64,000 nucleotides of DNA. It comes from Halobacterium noricense (GTDB lineage: Archaea > Halobacteriota > Halobacteria > Halobacteriales > Halobacteriaceae). The stretch lies in contig NZ_CP089468.1 of assembly GCF_021233435.1 (NCBI RefSeq), positions 2,776,597-2,840,596 of the forward strand. The letters run 5' to 3'. Positions 44,645-57,786 of this stretch are shown here, in pieces. The notes below the pieces were generated by a model. That model saw only the letters and a list, made by a program, of their open reading frames with translations, searched no databases and was not told the origin of the DNA. Positions within the stretch are counted from its first letter, which is position 1, and every line of letters begins with the position of its first letter. The translations under genes and the position numbers were made by a program.

Positions 44645-45895
44645 ATGGACTTGCGGTTTCTCGGCGGCGCGCGCGAGGTCGGGCGCAGCGCGATTCTCGT
44701 CGACGACTCGCTGCTGCTCGACTACGGGATGAAGCCCGGGACGCCCCCGGGCTACCCCGAGGACGTCGACCCGGACGCGGTCGTCGTCAGCCACGGCCAC
44801 CTCGACCACGCTGGCGCGGTCCCCGCACTCGTCGCCGGCACGCGCCGCCCGCCGATTCACTGGACGCCGCCCACGCGCGACCTCACGCGCCTGCTCGCGC
44901 AGGACACGCTCAAACTACAGGGCGGCGGCGAGCGCGGCGGCCGCTACGACTGTCCGTTCACGCGTGCGGAAGTCGCGGCGCTCGGCGAGGTCTCGGAGAC
45001 GCACGGCTACCGGGAGACGTTCGAGGCCGCCGGCTACGAAATTACGCTCTACGACGCCGGCCACATCCCCGGGAGCGCGCACGTCCTGGTGGACGATGGC
45101 GAGACGCGACTCCTCTACACGGCGGACTTCAACACGGAGGACCAGCGCCTGCTCGCCGGCACGACCGCCCGACCAGATGCCGACACCGTGATTACGGAAT
45201 CCACGTACGCGGACGTGACGCGGGACGACCGCGCGAGCATCGAGGACGCGTTCGCCACCTCCGTAACGGAGACGATTCACGGCGGCGGCACCGCCGTCGT
45301 CCCCGCGTTCGCGGTCGGGCGCACGCAGGAACTGTTCATGGTGTGTGCCGCCCACGACATCCCCTGTTACGTCGACGGGATGGGCGTCGCCGTCACGGAG
45401 CGGTTCAAACAGACCAGCGAATTCCTCCGGGACGCCGACGCGTTCCAAGCAGCGCGTGGCCACGCGCGCCTCCTCGACAAATCCACGCGAAACGGCCAGC
45501 GCAAGCGCATCGCCGACAAACCGACGGCCATCGTCACCACCGCGGGGATGCTCTCGGGCGGCCCCGCGATGACGTACGTCCCCGAAATCTCGGGGAACCC
45601 CCAGCACGAACTCGCGCTCACGGGGTACCAAGTCGAGGGGACGCCCGGCCGCGAACTCCTCGACACGGGTAGCGCAGAAATCGACGGCCGCCACCTCCGG
45701 GTCGCCGCGCGCGTCAACAGTTACGACTTCTCCGCGCACGCCGACCGCGAGGGGCTGCGCGAGTTCCTCGACGACTACCGCGGCAGCGAGGTACTCGTCA
45801 ACCACGGCGACCGCTGCGAGTGGTTCGCCGACGAACTGCGCGCGGACGGCTTCGACGCGAGCGCGCCCGACCGCGGCCCCACGATTACGGTGTAG
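44645..45895 (+). CDS. Beta-CASP metallo-beta-lactamase nuclease (RNase J/CPSF-like)
   Basis: 416 residues. Metal motifs: SHGHLDHAGAVP (HxHxDH), the aspartate of LLYTADFNTED, beta-CASP motifs A (TESTYADVTRDD), B (FSAHADREGL) and C (EVLVNHGD), plus PAFAVGRTQEL and TTAGMLSGGP. The opening FLGGAREVGRSAILV is that of archaeal RNA-processing enzymes. No KH domain, so it is the small archaeal type, either a 5' exonuclease or an endonuclease. Confidence 0.9.
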   Translation: MDLRFLGGAREVGRSAILVDDSLLLDYGMKPGTPPGYPEDVDPDAVVVSHGHLDHAGAVPALVAGTRRPPIHWTPPTRDLTRLLAQDTLKLQGGGERGGRYDCPFTRAEVAALGEVSETHGYRETFEAAGYEITLYDAGHIPGSAHVLVDDGETRLLYTADFNTEDQRLLAGTTARPDADTVITESTYADVTRDDRASIEDAFATSVTETIHGGGTAVVPAFAVGRTQELFMVCAAHDIPCYVDGMGVAVTERFKQTSEFLRDADAFQAARGHARLLDKSTRNGQRKRIADKPTAIVTTAGMLSGGPAMTYVPEISGNPQHELALTGYQVEGTPGRELLDTGSAEIDGRHLRVAARVNSYDFSAHADREGLREFLDDYRGSEVLVNHGDRCEWFADELRADGFDASAPDRGPTITV

Positions 45896-46165
45896 TTACT
45901 CGTCGCTCTCGGCGCGGTCGGCGTAGGACTCGAGTTCGCCCGCGAGTTCGCGGGCTTCGTCCGGGGAGAGGGTCGCTCGCTCGGCGTGAGCCGGCACGTG
46001 CTCGGTGTCCGTGTTGTCCAGTTCGAGTTCGAGGCGGACGTCGCCGTCGTCGGTCGTGACGTTGAGCACGGCGAGCGCGTCCTCGGTCCAGCCGTGGCCC
46101 TCCGCCTCGCCGTCGAGGAGGGTGAACGTCGTGTACGCGTTGACCTTGATGATGCGGTCGGCCAT
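45896..46165 (-). CDS. Small haloarchaeal conserved protein
   Basis: 89 residues from ATG 46165. Starts ADRIIKVNAYTTFTLLDGEAEGHGW, with VLNVTTDDGDVRLELELDN and a helical C-terminus. Conserved in haloarchaea (possibly DUF6360); function unknown. Its stop codon is adjacent to the nuclease stop on the other strand. Confidence 0.75.
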   Translation of the reverse strand: MADRIIKVNAYTTFTLLDGEAEGHGWTEDALAVLNVTTDDGDVRLELELDNTDTEHVPAHAERATLSPDEARELAGELESYADRAESDE

Positions 46166-46245
46166 GGGGAGCGCACGCGCTCCGCGTGGGTGGGTGTTTC
46201 GACAGCGGCAGCAGAACGCCGAGAGAGGAGAAGCGCGCGGTCGCG

Positions 46246-48006
46246 TCAGTCGTCCACGGAGATAGGGTCGCCCTCGCCGTCGGTCGGCGCGGGGCTGGCG
46301 TCCATGTCGTCGTCGTCCGCGTACGGATACCACGTCATCTTCGTGTTGTGCATGTACGGGTCGTCGTAGTCCGTCTCCTCGGGGTCCGCGAGCTCCTGGA
46401 GCGCGTCCTCCTCCTGGCGCTGGATGAAGTCACGGAACGTCTCGTCGTCCTGGCGCTCGTCCTCGTAGGTCGCCAGCAGGTTCTGGATGTACCCCGGCAC
46501 CTCGTCGGCGGGCACGCGCATCTCCACCCACTCCGCGAAGTGGGGGTTCTCGCCGAGGCCGCCGCCCAGGCCGACGTCGAGCGCTTCGACGGGGTCGCCG
46601 TCCTTGCGCGTCTTCATCCCGCGGAGGCTGATGTCCGCAATCTGGGGCTGCGCGCACGACGCCGTGCAGCCCGAGAGGTGGATGTGGAAGTCCGTCACGC
46701 CCTCGGGAATGTCGACGTTCTCCTTGAGCCAGCGCGCGTACCGCACCTGGCGGTTCTTCGTCTCCACGATGGACAGCGAGCAGAACTCGGTGCCCGTACA
46801 CGCGATGGAGCCCCGCATGAACGAGTGGGGGTCCGGCGAGTAGTCGTCGAGCAGGTCCGCCGCGAGGAAGTCGTCGAGGTCCGCCTCGGGGATGTCCGTC
46901 ACGATGACGTTCTGGCGCTGCGTCAGGCGGACCTCGCCGCTGCCGTACTCGTCGGCGAGGTCGGCGAGCTCGTAGACGTCCTCGACGCCCTGCCGGCCGA
47001 CCAGCACGTTCAGGCCGACGTAGTAGTTGCCGTCGGGCTGCTCGTGGACGCCGACGTGGTCGCCGTGTTCGTGGCCGCCCGCGTTGTACGTGTACTGGTC
47101 GCGGAGGTCGTCGCCCGCGGATTCGAGGTCCCAGTCGGTGTAGTCCTCCTGGAGGACGCGCCGAACCTTGTCGGCTCCCCACTCGTCGACGAGGAACTTG
47201 ATGCGCGCGTTGTAGCGGTTGTCGCGGTCGCCGTGGTCGTTGAACAGCTCCGTCACGGCCGCTGCGATGTCCGTGGCCTTCTCCTCGGGCACCCAGATGT
47301 CGACGTCGCGAGCGAGGCGCGGCTCCTTGCGGGAGAGCCCACCGCCGACGCGGACGTTGAAGCCGAGTTCGCCGTGCTTCTCGGCGGGCTCGAAGGCGAG
47401 GTCGTTGATGTCGCCCTGGCCGCAGCCCTGGTCGCAGCCCGTGACGGAGACCTTCCACTTGCGCGGAAGATTCGAGTAGGCGTCGTTGCCCTTGAACGTC
47501 TCGTGGAGCTCTTCGGCGACCGGCCACGCGTCGATGTGCTCGTGGGTGTCCTTCCCGGCGACCGGGCAGCCGACGATGTTGCGCCACGAGTCACCACACG
47601 CCTGCTGGGTCGTGAGGTCGTTCGCCTCGAGCTTCTCGAAGACGTCCGTCACGTCTTCGAGCTTGATCCAGTGCAGCTGGATGGACTGGCGGGTCGTCCA
47701 GTCGCAGTACGCCGCGCCGAACTCCGGATTGTCGACCGGGCCGCGGGCGTACTCGTCGGCGACCTCCGCGACCGTGCGGAGCTGGCCGGGCTCGAGGACG
47801 CCGTTCGGCGTCCCGATGCGCATCATGAAGTAGCTCTCCTGGCCCTTCCGCTGGTGGTACAGCCCCCACCACTTGAAGCGCTCGAACCACGCGTCCTCCT
47901 CCTCTTCGGGGATGGCGTCCCACCCCTCCTCGGCGAACCGGAAGAGGTCCTCCCGGATCTCGTTACCGTAGACCTCGTCTTTCCATCGCTCGACGTCCGT
48001 GGGCAT
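46246..48006 (-). CDS. nirA: Ferredoxin-dependent nitrite reductase (NirA type)
   Basis: 586 residues. Assimilatory reduction of nitrite to ammonium. Two nitrite/sulfite reductase half-domains. The first contains CDWTTRQSIQLHWIKLED and the second the 4Fe-4S/siroheme ligands C403-x5-C409 (ACTGTEFC) and C447-x3-C451 (GCTASC). The extra N-terminal half-site VTGCDQGCGQGDINDL is the decayed counterpart. Nitrite is preferred to sulfite because of the family and the CTGTEFC motif. An imperfect palindrome at 48034-48050 may be its operator. Confidence 0.88.
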   Translation of the reverse strand: MPTDVERWKDEVYGNEIREDLFRFAEEGWDAIPEEEEDAWFERFKWWGLYHQRKGQESYFMMRIGTPNGVLEPGQLRTVAEVADEYARGPVDNPEFGAAYCDWTTRQSIQLHWIKLEDVTDVFEKLEANDLTTQQACGDSWRNIVGCPVAGKDTHEHIDAWPVAEELHETFKGNDAYSNLPRKWKVSVTGCDQGCGQGDINDLAFEPAEKHGELGFNVRVGGGLSRKEPRLARDVDIWVPEEKATDIAAAVTELFNDHGDRDNRYNARIKFLVDEWGADKVRRVLQEDYTDWDLESAGDDLRDQYTYNAGGHEHGDHVGVHEQPDGNYYVGLNVLVGRQGVEDVYELADLADEYGSGEVRLTQRQNVIVTDIPEADLDDFLAADLLDDYSPDPHSFMRGSIACTGTEFCSLSIVETKNRQVRYARWLKENVDIPEGVTDFHIHLSGCTASCAQPQIADISLRGMKTRKDGDPVEALDVGLGGGLGENPHFAEWVEMRVPADEVPGYIQNLLATYEDERQDDETFRDFIQRQEEDALQELADPEETDYDDPYMHNTKMTWYPYADDDDMDASPAPTDGEGDPISVDD

Positions 48007-48093
48007 ATAGAAGCATACTCGGCGTCCTCCCTTACCAAAGCGTGCTTGGTGTCAAGGTTCCCCGCGGCCGTCCGGTAGCGGATACTTTTACCG

Positions 48094-48381
48094 CTATCGC
48101 CGAACGCCTTCGACTAGCTCGAAGCCGTCGTCGGTCACTTTCCCGACCGGCAGCCACGGTGTCGTTCCGGATTCCCCGCAGTTCAGGCAGTGGCCGTGCG
48201 GCCGCGCCTCCACGCGCCGCCCGTCCGCCCCCACGTCGACAAACGCTTCGACGACGAGCCACGCGAGCGCGCACGAACAGAAGCTCTCCGCGACCGGCCA
48301 CACCTCGCTGGTCCCCACCGCGCGCTCGTCGTTCACGCTCACCCACGCGGCGTCGTCGAGCAGCCGCAGTCGCGTCGCCAT
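48094..48381 (-). CDS. Small protein with CxC and CxxC motifs, unknown function
   Basis: 95 residues from ATG 48381. ESFCSCALAWLVVEAFVDVG and HGHCLNCGESG supply four cysteines able to bind one zinc. No known family. Divergent from the leaderless mini-gene pair across a 154-base gap; convergent with nothing, and downstream lies the nirA promoter. Confidence 0.65.
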   Translation of the reverse strand: MATRLRLLDDAAWVSVNDERAVGTSEVWPVAESFCSCALAWLVVEAFVDVGADGRRVEARPHGHCLNCGESGTTPWLPVGKVTDDGFELVEGVRR

Positions 48382-48535
48382 ACTCCCGCGAGGAGGTCCA
48401 GTCAGGTCCTCCCGTCGGCGCTGGCAACGCCTGCCTGTCGTCCCCACTACCGTCAAGACTCTCTGGTACCAGCCAGTGCTGGCGGGCGTTGCGCGCGAAG
48501 CGACAGTTATCCGTGTGTGTGCCGTACCGTGGAGT

Positions 48536-48622
48536 ATGCATACCCGCACGCGCGGCCACCGCCAACACGCGTCCGCCGACGCCGCACCCGAGCTGTTCAC
48601 AGCGGAGGTGGACGGCGAGTGA
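48536..48622 (+). CDS. 28-residue mini-gene, coupled to the next ORF
   Basis: ATG 48536 to TGA 48620-48622. Begins MHTRTRGHRQHASADAA and ends ELFTAEVDGE. The word GTTATC at about 48505-48510 lies 28 bases before the ATG, which fits a leaderless mRNA. Its stop overlaps the GTG start of the next ORF (GTGA). Too short for a family call. Confidence 0.5.
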   Translation: MHTRTRGHRQHASADAAPELFTAEVDGE

Positions 48623-48768
48623 ACCAACACGCCGAACACGACGCCGACCGCGAGGAGACGCAGGACCGCGACGACGACCACCTCGCCGACGTCGAACCCG
48701 GAGCCGGCTGCACGGAGATCTGGGAGCACCTCTCGGAGCGCCGGGAGAACCGCGACGACGAGGAGTAG
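48619..48768 (+). CDS. 49-residue acidic protein of the mini-gene pair
   Basis: GTG 48619 to TAG 48766-48768. Sequence is Asp/Glu-rich with a compact block DVEPGAGCTEIWEHLSERRE containing one cysteine and one tryptophan. I recall similar small proteins in haloarchaea; function unknown. Start is set by the four-base overlap with the 28-residue ORF. Confidence 0.6.
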   Translation: MNQHAEHDADREETQDRDDDHLADVEPGAGCTEIWEHLSERRENRDDEE

Positions 48769-48800
48769 GTGTTTTACGCGCAACGCCGTTACTGGACGCC

Positions 48801-49457
48801 ATGACTGACGAGGAGCGGCTCCCGCCGACGGACCGCGAATCACCCGTCGGCGAGCCGGTCGTCCGTGGCGACGAACGCCTCACCGGCGAGCACGCCCGCG
48901 AAGCCGTCTCGTTCGACCCCGACGACCCCGACAGCGTCGCCGAAGCCGCCGACACCGTCGGCGCGTTCGCGCGCAACGAACTCGGCGACAGCCACCTCTA
49001 CATGCTCCGCGGGGCCGCTGCCTGCGCCGCGCTCGTCCGCGCGGAGAACTCCTACAAGGCCGCCGCCGAGCGCGCGGACGGCGACGTCGGCGTCTCGTTC
49101 ATCCGGAAGTGGGCGCGCGTCCACGACCTCCCGCGGGCGGTCCGCGAGCACGTCGCCGCCGGCCACATCCCGCCGACCGCCGCGAAACACATCGCGCGCG
49201 TCGGCGGCGACGACCGCTATCTCCTCGCGTGGGCCGTCGTCGACAACGACCTCACCGTCCGGGACGTCCGGCAGGCCGCCAGCGCGGTCAACGACGGCGA
49301 ATCCCTCGACGACGTGCTCGAAGAACTCGGCGTCACCCCTGGCGAGCTCACGGTCACGCTCCCGTCGCCGGTCTACCGCGACCTCCGCCGACACGCGACT
49401 GTTTCGGACCGCGACGCCGACGACGTCGTCGCCGACGCGCTCCGCGACTACCTCTAA
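48801..49457 (+). CDS. Haloarchaeal protein with ParB/KorB-like HTH region
   Basis: 218 residues from ATG 48801. A disordered acidic N-terminus (1-45) is followed by helices. The stretch SFIRKWARVHDLPRAVREHVAAGHIPPTAAKHIARVG, then LLAWAVVDNDLTVRDVRQAASAV, resembles the helix-turn-helix and linker of ParB-type proteins (LP-x2-V-x3-V-x2-G-I-x3-A). The C-terminus (VYRDLRRHATVSDRDADDVVADALRDYL) looks like a ribbon-helix-helix-type tail. No Walker ATPase partner is adjacent. A DNA-binding role is inferred. Confidence 0.7.
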   Translation: MTDEERLPPTDRESPVGEPVVRGDERLTGEHAREAVSFDPDDPDSVAEAADTVGAFARNELGDSHLYMLRGAAACAALVRAENSYKAAAERADGDVGVSFIRKWARVHDLPRAVREHVAAGHIPPTAAKHIARVGGDDRYLLAWAVVDNDLTVRDVRQAASAVNDGESLDDVLEELGVTPGELTVTLPSPVYRDLRRHATVSDRDADDVVADALRDYL

Positions 49458-50683
49458 TTCTCCGCGAGGAACGCCTCACCAGCGTCCGCGAGCACGTCCA
49501 CCGCGGTCTCGACCTCTCGAAAGTCGATGGTCTCGTCCGGGAAGTGCGCCTGCTCGATGCTCCCCGGGCCGAACATCACCGTCGGAATCCCGGCCTCGAT
49601 GTAGTGGCGCGCGTCCGCGCCGTAGGTCACGCCCCGCGGCGCGGTCTCGGCGAGGTCGTTTGCGCGCATCCCCGACTGGACTGCTCGCACCACGGGCTCG
49701 TCGGGCGAGATTTCCGACGCCTCGAACTGGACGGAGAACCGCTCGAACTCGGGCGGATGCTCGGCGAGCCACTCGTCGTCCGCGACGACCGCCGCGAGTC
49801 GCTCGTCGAACGCCGCCTCGACCTCGGCGACGGTCTCGCCCGGTGCGACACCGATGCGCCACTCCGCGGTGAGCGACGCGGGGACCGTCGACGCCCACTC
49901 GCCCGCTTCGACCGTGCCACAGACGACCGGCCACTTCGTCGGGAACTCCTCGTACAGCGGGTGGGTGACAGCCTGCTCGCGCTCTTCGGCGAGGTCCGCG
50001 AACGCCTCCCGGCTGCTGTCGAAGTACGGGAGGATGGATTCACCACGCCACGGCGTCGCCGCGTGCGAGGACCGCCCGGTCAATCGCAGGCGCTTCATCA
50101 GGCTCCCCTCCGAGGCGATCACGGGGGTGAGTGCGGTGGGCTCCGCGATAATCGCGGCGTCCCGGTCGAACGGGTAGGGGTTGTCCAGCGCCGCGGTCGC
50201 CGCGCCGACGCCACCAGCCTCCTCGCCGACCACGCCCTCGACGACGACTCGCCCGTCCAGGTCGCGCTCCGCGAGTGCGAGCGCCGCGAACACGCACGCC
50301 GCGAGCCCGGACTTCATGTCCGCTGCGCCGCGCGCGGTCAGCTCGTCCCCGCGCCACCGCGCTTCGAACGGCTGCGACGACCACACCGCCTCGTCGGCGG
50401 GCACGACGTCGAGGTGACCGTTCAACACGAGCGTCGGGCCCGCGTCGGGGTCGCCGAGGTCGAGGACGCCGCCGACGCTACGCCGGTCGGGTGCCCGAAT
50501 CGCGTCCGGGTCGTCCGGGAACGACCGGTGCTGGGCGAGCAGCGCCGCGTCCACGCCCCACTCGTGGGTCTCGAACCCGAGTTCCTCCAGGCGCGCCGCG
50601 AACCACGCCGACACCGGTGCCTCCCCACCGTCCGTCGACGCGAACGAGACGAGTTCGGACGCGAACTCGCGCACTCCATTCAT
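49454..50683 (-). CDS. M20 family peptidase/deacylase (ArgE/DapE type)
   Basis: 409 residues. Di-zinc amidohydrolase. Ligands visible: LNGHLDVVP (His, catalytic Asp), ARGAADMKSG (bridging Asp), GVVGEEAGG (catalytic Glu-Glu), AIIAEPT and the C-terminal IEQAHFPDE (His). The lid domain lies between. Substrate could be an N-acyl amino acid, succinyl-diaminopimelate or peptide; context gives no hint. Confidence 0.9.
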   Translation of the reverse strand: MNGVREFASELVSFASTDGGEAPVSAWFAARLEELGFETHEWGVDAALLAQHRSFPDDPDAIRAPDRRSVGGVLDLGDPDAGPTLVLNGHLDVVPADEAVWSSQPFEARWRGDELTARGAADMKSGLAACVFAALALAERDLDGRVVVEGVVGEEAGGVGAATAALDNPYPFDRDAAIIAEPTALTPVIASEGSLMKRLRLTGRSSHAATPWRGESILPYFDSSREAFADLAEEREQAVTHPLYEEFPTKWPVVCGTVEAGEWASTVPASLTAEWRIGVAPGETVAEVEAAFDERLAAVVADDEWLAEHPPEFERFSVQFEASEISPDEPVVRAVQSGMRANDLAETAPRGVTYGADARHYIEAGIPTVMFGPGSIEQAHFPDETIDFREVETAVDVLADAGEAFLAEN

Positions 50684-50764
50684 ACGAATCGATTCGCCGA
50701 CGGCCGCCTAAGGGTTTCGCTGGATGGTAAACGTTTAACGTCGCGCCGCCCGACGTGGAATCGA

Positions 50765-50838
<74 letters not shown>

Positions 50839-51228
50839 TGCAGCGGATTTTCGAACGGAGTGAGAAAACGCGCGAACCGGTACGAAGGGTTTGACCCTAC
50901 GAGACGAGCGTAGCGAGACGCTACGCGTCTCGAGTGAAGCGAGCGGCGAAGCCGTGAGCGTAGCGGGTCTCGTATCGGTTCAAATCCCGGTGCGGCGTAG
51001 ACGGGTTAGAGTGCCGCGAGCGGTACGCTCTCGGCCCGCTTCTGCTGCGAACGCACGCGAGCAGCGATGCGTGTCGGAAGTTCGGTCCGGAGGCACCGTG
51101 TATCGTCGAGCCCCGATGAACGGCGTCGAACCCGGGACTCCCGACCGTAGAACGGGTGGAACCGGGGCTCGATTGAGCGTGGCTGTCGTTGCCACTATCG
51201 GTATCGACGGCCGAACGAGAATGAGTTA
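50839..51228. repeat. Non-coding region after tRNA-Lys with palindromes and tRNA-like remnants
   Basis: 390 bases. Contains a perfect three-base-loop palindrome CGAGACGC-TAC-GCGTCTCG (about 50917-50935), the tRNA T-loop word GGTTCAAATCCC again at 50977-50988, and a 10-base inverted repeat TCGAGCCCCG (51106-51115) with CGGGGCTCGA (51163-51172). No ORF. Confidence 0.6.
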
Positions 51229-51432
51229 CTACGCCTGCGTGTGTGCGAGCCAGGCGAGGCCGACGCCGAGGCCGACGGCACCGAGTGCGCCGAGCGCCTG
51301 AAGGACGGTGACGACGCCGCTGTTGGTGTACTGCCACGGCATCCCGACGAGCGTCCCGAGGCCGACGAGCGCGACGAACACGCCAACGAGGACGCCGTAG
51401 ACGTCGAGCGTGTCAGCGAATAGCTGTTGCAT
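51229..51432 (-). CDS. Small two-helix membrane protein
   Basis: 67 residues from ATG 51432. Two hydrophobic helices: VYGVLVGVFVALVGLGTLVGM and VTVLQALGALGAVGLGVGLAWLA. No family recognised, no linked gene. An upstream start at 51456 would add eight residues. Confidence 0.65.
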   Translation of the reverse strand: MQQLFADTLDVYGVLVGVFVALVGLGTLVGMPWQYTNSGVVTVLQALGALGAVGLGVGLAWLAHTQA

Positions 51433-51486
51433 GCACGACGCCTCGCCGCGGAACACGTTAACGGTGACGGAACGCCGTAGGTGGCG

Positions 51487-52287
51487 TCAGTACCGCGACG
51501 GCATGAACGCCAGCATCGAGAGCAGCGCCGCCGCGAGCGTGCTCAGGATGACGATGCCCCAGAGCCCGTTCGTGCGCTCGTGGAACTCCTGCTGGGCGTC
51601 CACGTCCGATTGGTAGTCCTCGTAGTCGGTCGTCAACTGGAGGACTGTCGAGCCGTCCTGCTGCTCGAAGTGTGCGAGGTACGCCGTGTCACCGAGCGTG
51701 GTGTTCTCGCCCTGGCCGAAGCTGACCTCGTTGGTCCGCGGCGCGAACCACTCGACTGTCACCGACGAGTTCGTGACTGCCGCCACGCGCGTCTCGTTGT
51801 CGTTGTTCGGGCGCTCGATTACGTCGCCCTCTGCGAACTCGTGGACGACCGGGTCGTCGAGATACTCGTCGCGCTCGACGAGCCGCCGCTCGCCGTCCTC
51901 CTCGACGATGACGTACGTCGTGCCGTTCTGCTCGACGGTCGGGCGGTCGACCGTCTGGACCTCACGTAGCTCGAACGCCGTCGGCTCGGTCTGGTTCGGG
52001 ATGACGACCGAGTAGTTGTCACCCTGGTAGACTACGGTGTCGTTGGCCGACCACGACTCCGTGTACCGCGCGGACTCGTTGGTCCACTCCGCAGTCGCGG
52101 AGCCGTCCGAGACCTCCGTGAAGCTGTACGACGTCCCCGCCACCGTCAACGTCTCGTCAGCGGAGACCGTGTAATCCGGGTCCTCGAGTGTCACGTCGGG
52201 CTGCTGAGCGGCGCCGATGAACGTGTACGCGCCGGCCGCCAGCAGAAGGAAGACCACGACGGACACCGCCGCAGCACGTCGTTGCAT
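51487..52287 (-). CDS. Exported, membrane-anchored haloarchaeal protein
   Basis: 266 residues. N-terminal hydrophobic helix (about 5-24) and C-terminal helix (WGIVILSTLAAALLSMLAFM) bracket an outside domain rich in Thr, Asp and N-x-T/S sites (NESARYTES, NQTEP, NGTTY, NETR, NSSV, NTT), so it is likely N-glycosylated. Beta-rich by appearance. Conserved in haloarchaea but not characterised. Confidence 0.75.
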   Translation of the reverse strand: MQRRAAAVSVVVFLLLAAGAYTFIGAAQQPDVTLEDPDYTVSADETLTVAGTSYSFTEVSDGSATAEWTNESARYTESWSANDTVVYQGDNYSVVIPNQTEPTAFELREVQTVDRPTVEQNGTTYVIVEEDGERRLVERDEYLDDPVVHEFAEGDVIERPNNDNETRVAAVTNSSVTVEWFAPRTNEVSFGQGENTTLGDTAYLAHFEQQDGSTVLQLTTDYEDYQSDVDAQQEFHERTNGLWGIVILSTLAAALLSMLAFMPSRY

Positions 52288-52393
52288 ACTCGAAGCGTAG
52301 AGAGGGCATCGTATAATCGTTACTTTCCCGCCGCGTTACCCACGACGGCGACGCCCCGCGACTGCTGACTCGGCGATCGCCAGCACGCCAAAA

Positions 52394-52469
52394 AGCCAAG
52401 GGCCGGATTTGAACCGGCGATGAGCGGCTCTGCAGGCCGCCGCGTTAGGCCGAACTCTGCCACCTTGGC
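52394..52469 (-). tRNA. tRNA-Cys (anticodon GCA)
   Basis: GCCAAGG pairs with CCTTGGC, discriminator U as expected for Cys. Anticodon loop CTGCAGA gives GCA; the variable region is a little long. A run of five Ts follows directly (52390-52394). It is the usual last gene after the haloarchaeal rRNA operon. Confidence 0.96.
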
Positions 52470-52542
52470 ACTGTCTCGTCGTACTGCGCTCGCTCGCTTA
52501 AACGTAGCGGTACGGAGCGTCGCCACTCCGCGCTACAAATAC

Positions 52543-52578
52543 AAAAAGCCCCGAACAGCAGCAGTGCTGTTCGAGGCT
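52543..52578 (-). terminator. rRNA operon terminator after 5S
   Basis: On the minus strand AGCCTCGAACAGCA and TGCTGTTCGGGGCT form a 14-base stem (one mismatch) around CTGC, followed by TTTTT. It separates 5S from tRNA-Cys, which may therefore depend on read-through or its own promoter. Confidence 0.7.
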
Positions 52579-52594
52579 TGATGAAGTATGAATG

Positions 52595-52716
52595 GCAGGC
52601 GGCAAACCGGATTTCCCAGAGGCTCGCGCACTCCAGTACTGACCGGAACGCAGGCGGGCTTATCTTCCGTGTTCGGGATGGGTACGGGAGTTGCCCCGCC
52701 GCTATGGCCGCCTTAA
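52595..52716 (-). rRNA. rrf: 5S rRNA
   Basis: 122 bases. Starts TTAAGGCGGCC and ends GGTTTGCCGCC, the pairing ends of the 5S molecule. Contains the conserved CCCATCCCGAACACGGAAG loop. Ends by comparison with Halobacterium 5S, good to about two bases. Confidence 0.93.
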
Positions 52717-52783
52717 TACCGACCAACGGAATCGAACCGTTGTTCCCGGACAGAAGTCCGGGACGCCAGTATCGGCGAACGTC

Positions 52784-52824
52784 CGTGTGTAAGTGCAATC
52801 CAGTTAACGCCTGGACTCGACCAC
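52784..52824 (-). other. 3' strand of the 23S processing stem
   Basis: Pairs with 55941-55981. Helices of 20 and 14 base pairs enclose a canonical bulge-helix-bulge: four base pairs (GCGC with GCGT) with three-base bulges TCA and TAA. This is the archaeal splicing-endonuclease site that frees 23S. Confidence 0.8.
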
Positions 52825-52856
52825 GTAATGTGGTGAGTGCATGAGTGTGTGGCATT

Positions 52857-55760
<2,904 letters not shown>

Positions 55761-55940
55761 GTTGGATGTCAGCTGCAGAGCAGCTGACGATGGTACTCAA
55801 CCACACGAAGTGGTCGAGGGTTGTTGGCGGTGAAGCCAACGACGATGAATGTCGACTGTAGAACAGTCGACGATGCTCAACACGTAATGGTTGAGCGCTG
55901 TTGAGTCACGGATGTGACCAACAGTCGGTACTCGACCACG

Positions 55941-55981
55941 GTGGTCGAGTCCAGTGAGCGCCTGGATTGCACTTACACACG
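55941..55981 (-). other. 5' strand of the 23S processing stem
   Basis: Starts CGTGTGTAAGTGCAATCCAG on the minus strand. Partner of 52784-52824, forming the bulge-helix-bulge processing site about 180 bases before mature 23S. Between it and 23S lie short hairpins with related loops, for example CGACTGTTCTACAGTCG. Confidence 0.8.
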
Positions 55982-56133
55982 GTCGTCATCGTACGTCCTC
56001 GTGGTGAACGAAGAGCGTACATAGACCCTTCCCACCCGCACTTTCGCGGGGTGGTGCATCAGTCTTGCTTGGGACTCATCGTATCTCCGTCTCCCACTTA
56101 AGGGACACGGTTCAAGATGACTCCCGAGCGGGA

Positions 56134-56205
56134 TGGACCCACTGGGATTCGAACCCAGGGCATCCTCCTTGCAAAGGAGGCACTCTACCACTGAGCTATG
56201 GGCCC
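56134..56205 (-). tRNA. tRNA-Ala (anticodon TGC) in the 16S-23S spacer
   Basis: GGGCCCA pairs with TGGGTCC, discriminator A. Anticodon stem CCTCC/GGAGG encloses TTTGCAA, giving TGC. Position between 16S and 23S is the standard haloarchaeal arrangement. Confidence 0.97.
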
Positions 56206-56230
56206 ACCTCCCGATTGGGAGGAGGTTACG

Positions 56231-56263
56231 TTAGCCTTGATGGTTTGTAGGTGTCCAACTGGT
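56231..56263 (-). other. 3' strand of the 16S processing stem
   Basis: Pairs with 57881-57913 and forms a perfect bulge-helix-bulge: the four-base helix GGTG/CACC lies between bulges ACA and TAC, flanked by TCCAACTGG/CCAGTTGGA and a 17-base helix. Confidence 0.82.
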
Positions 56264-56313
56264 CACGGCGTCGTCGAAAGGTGGGCCAGGGCAACGCCCT
56301 GGTCCCGATCGTT

Positions 56314-57786
<1,473 letters not shown>

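Noticed and set aside
46186-48078. 630-codon plus-strand frame over nirA
   Set aside because: Mirror ORF with repetitive valine-rich sequence; the minus-strand gene has intact siroheme/4Fe-4S cysteines.
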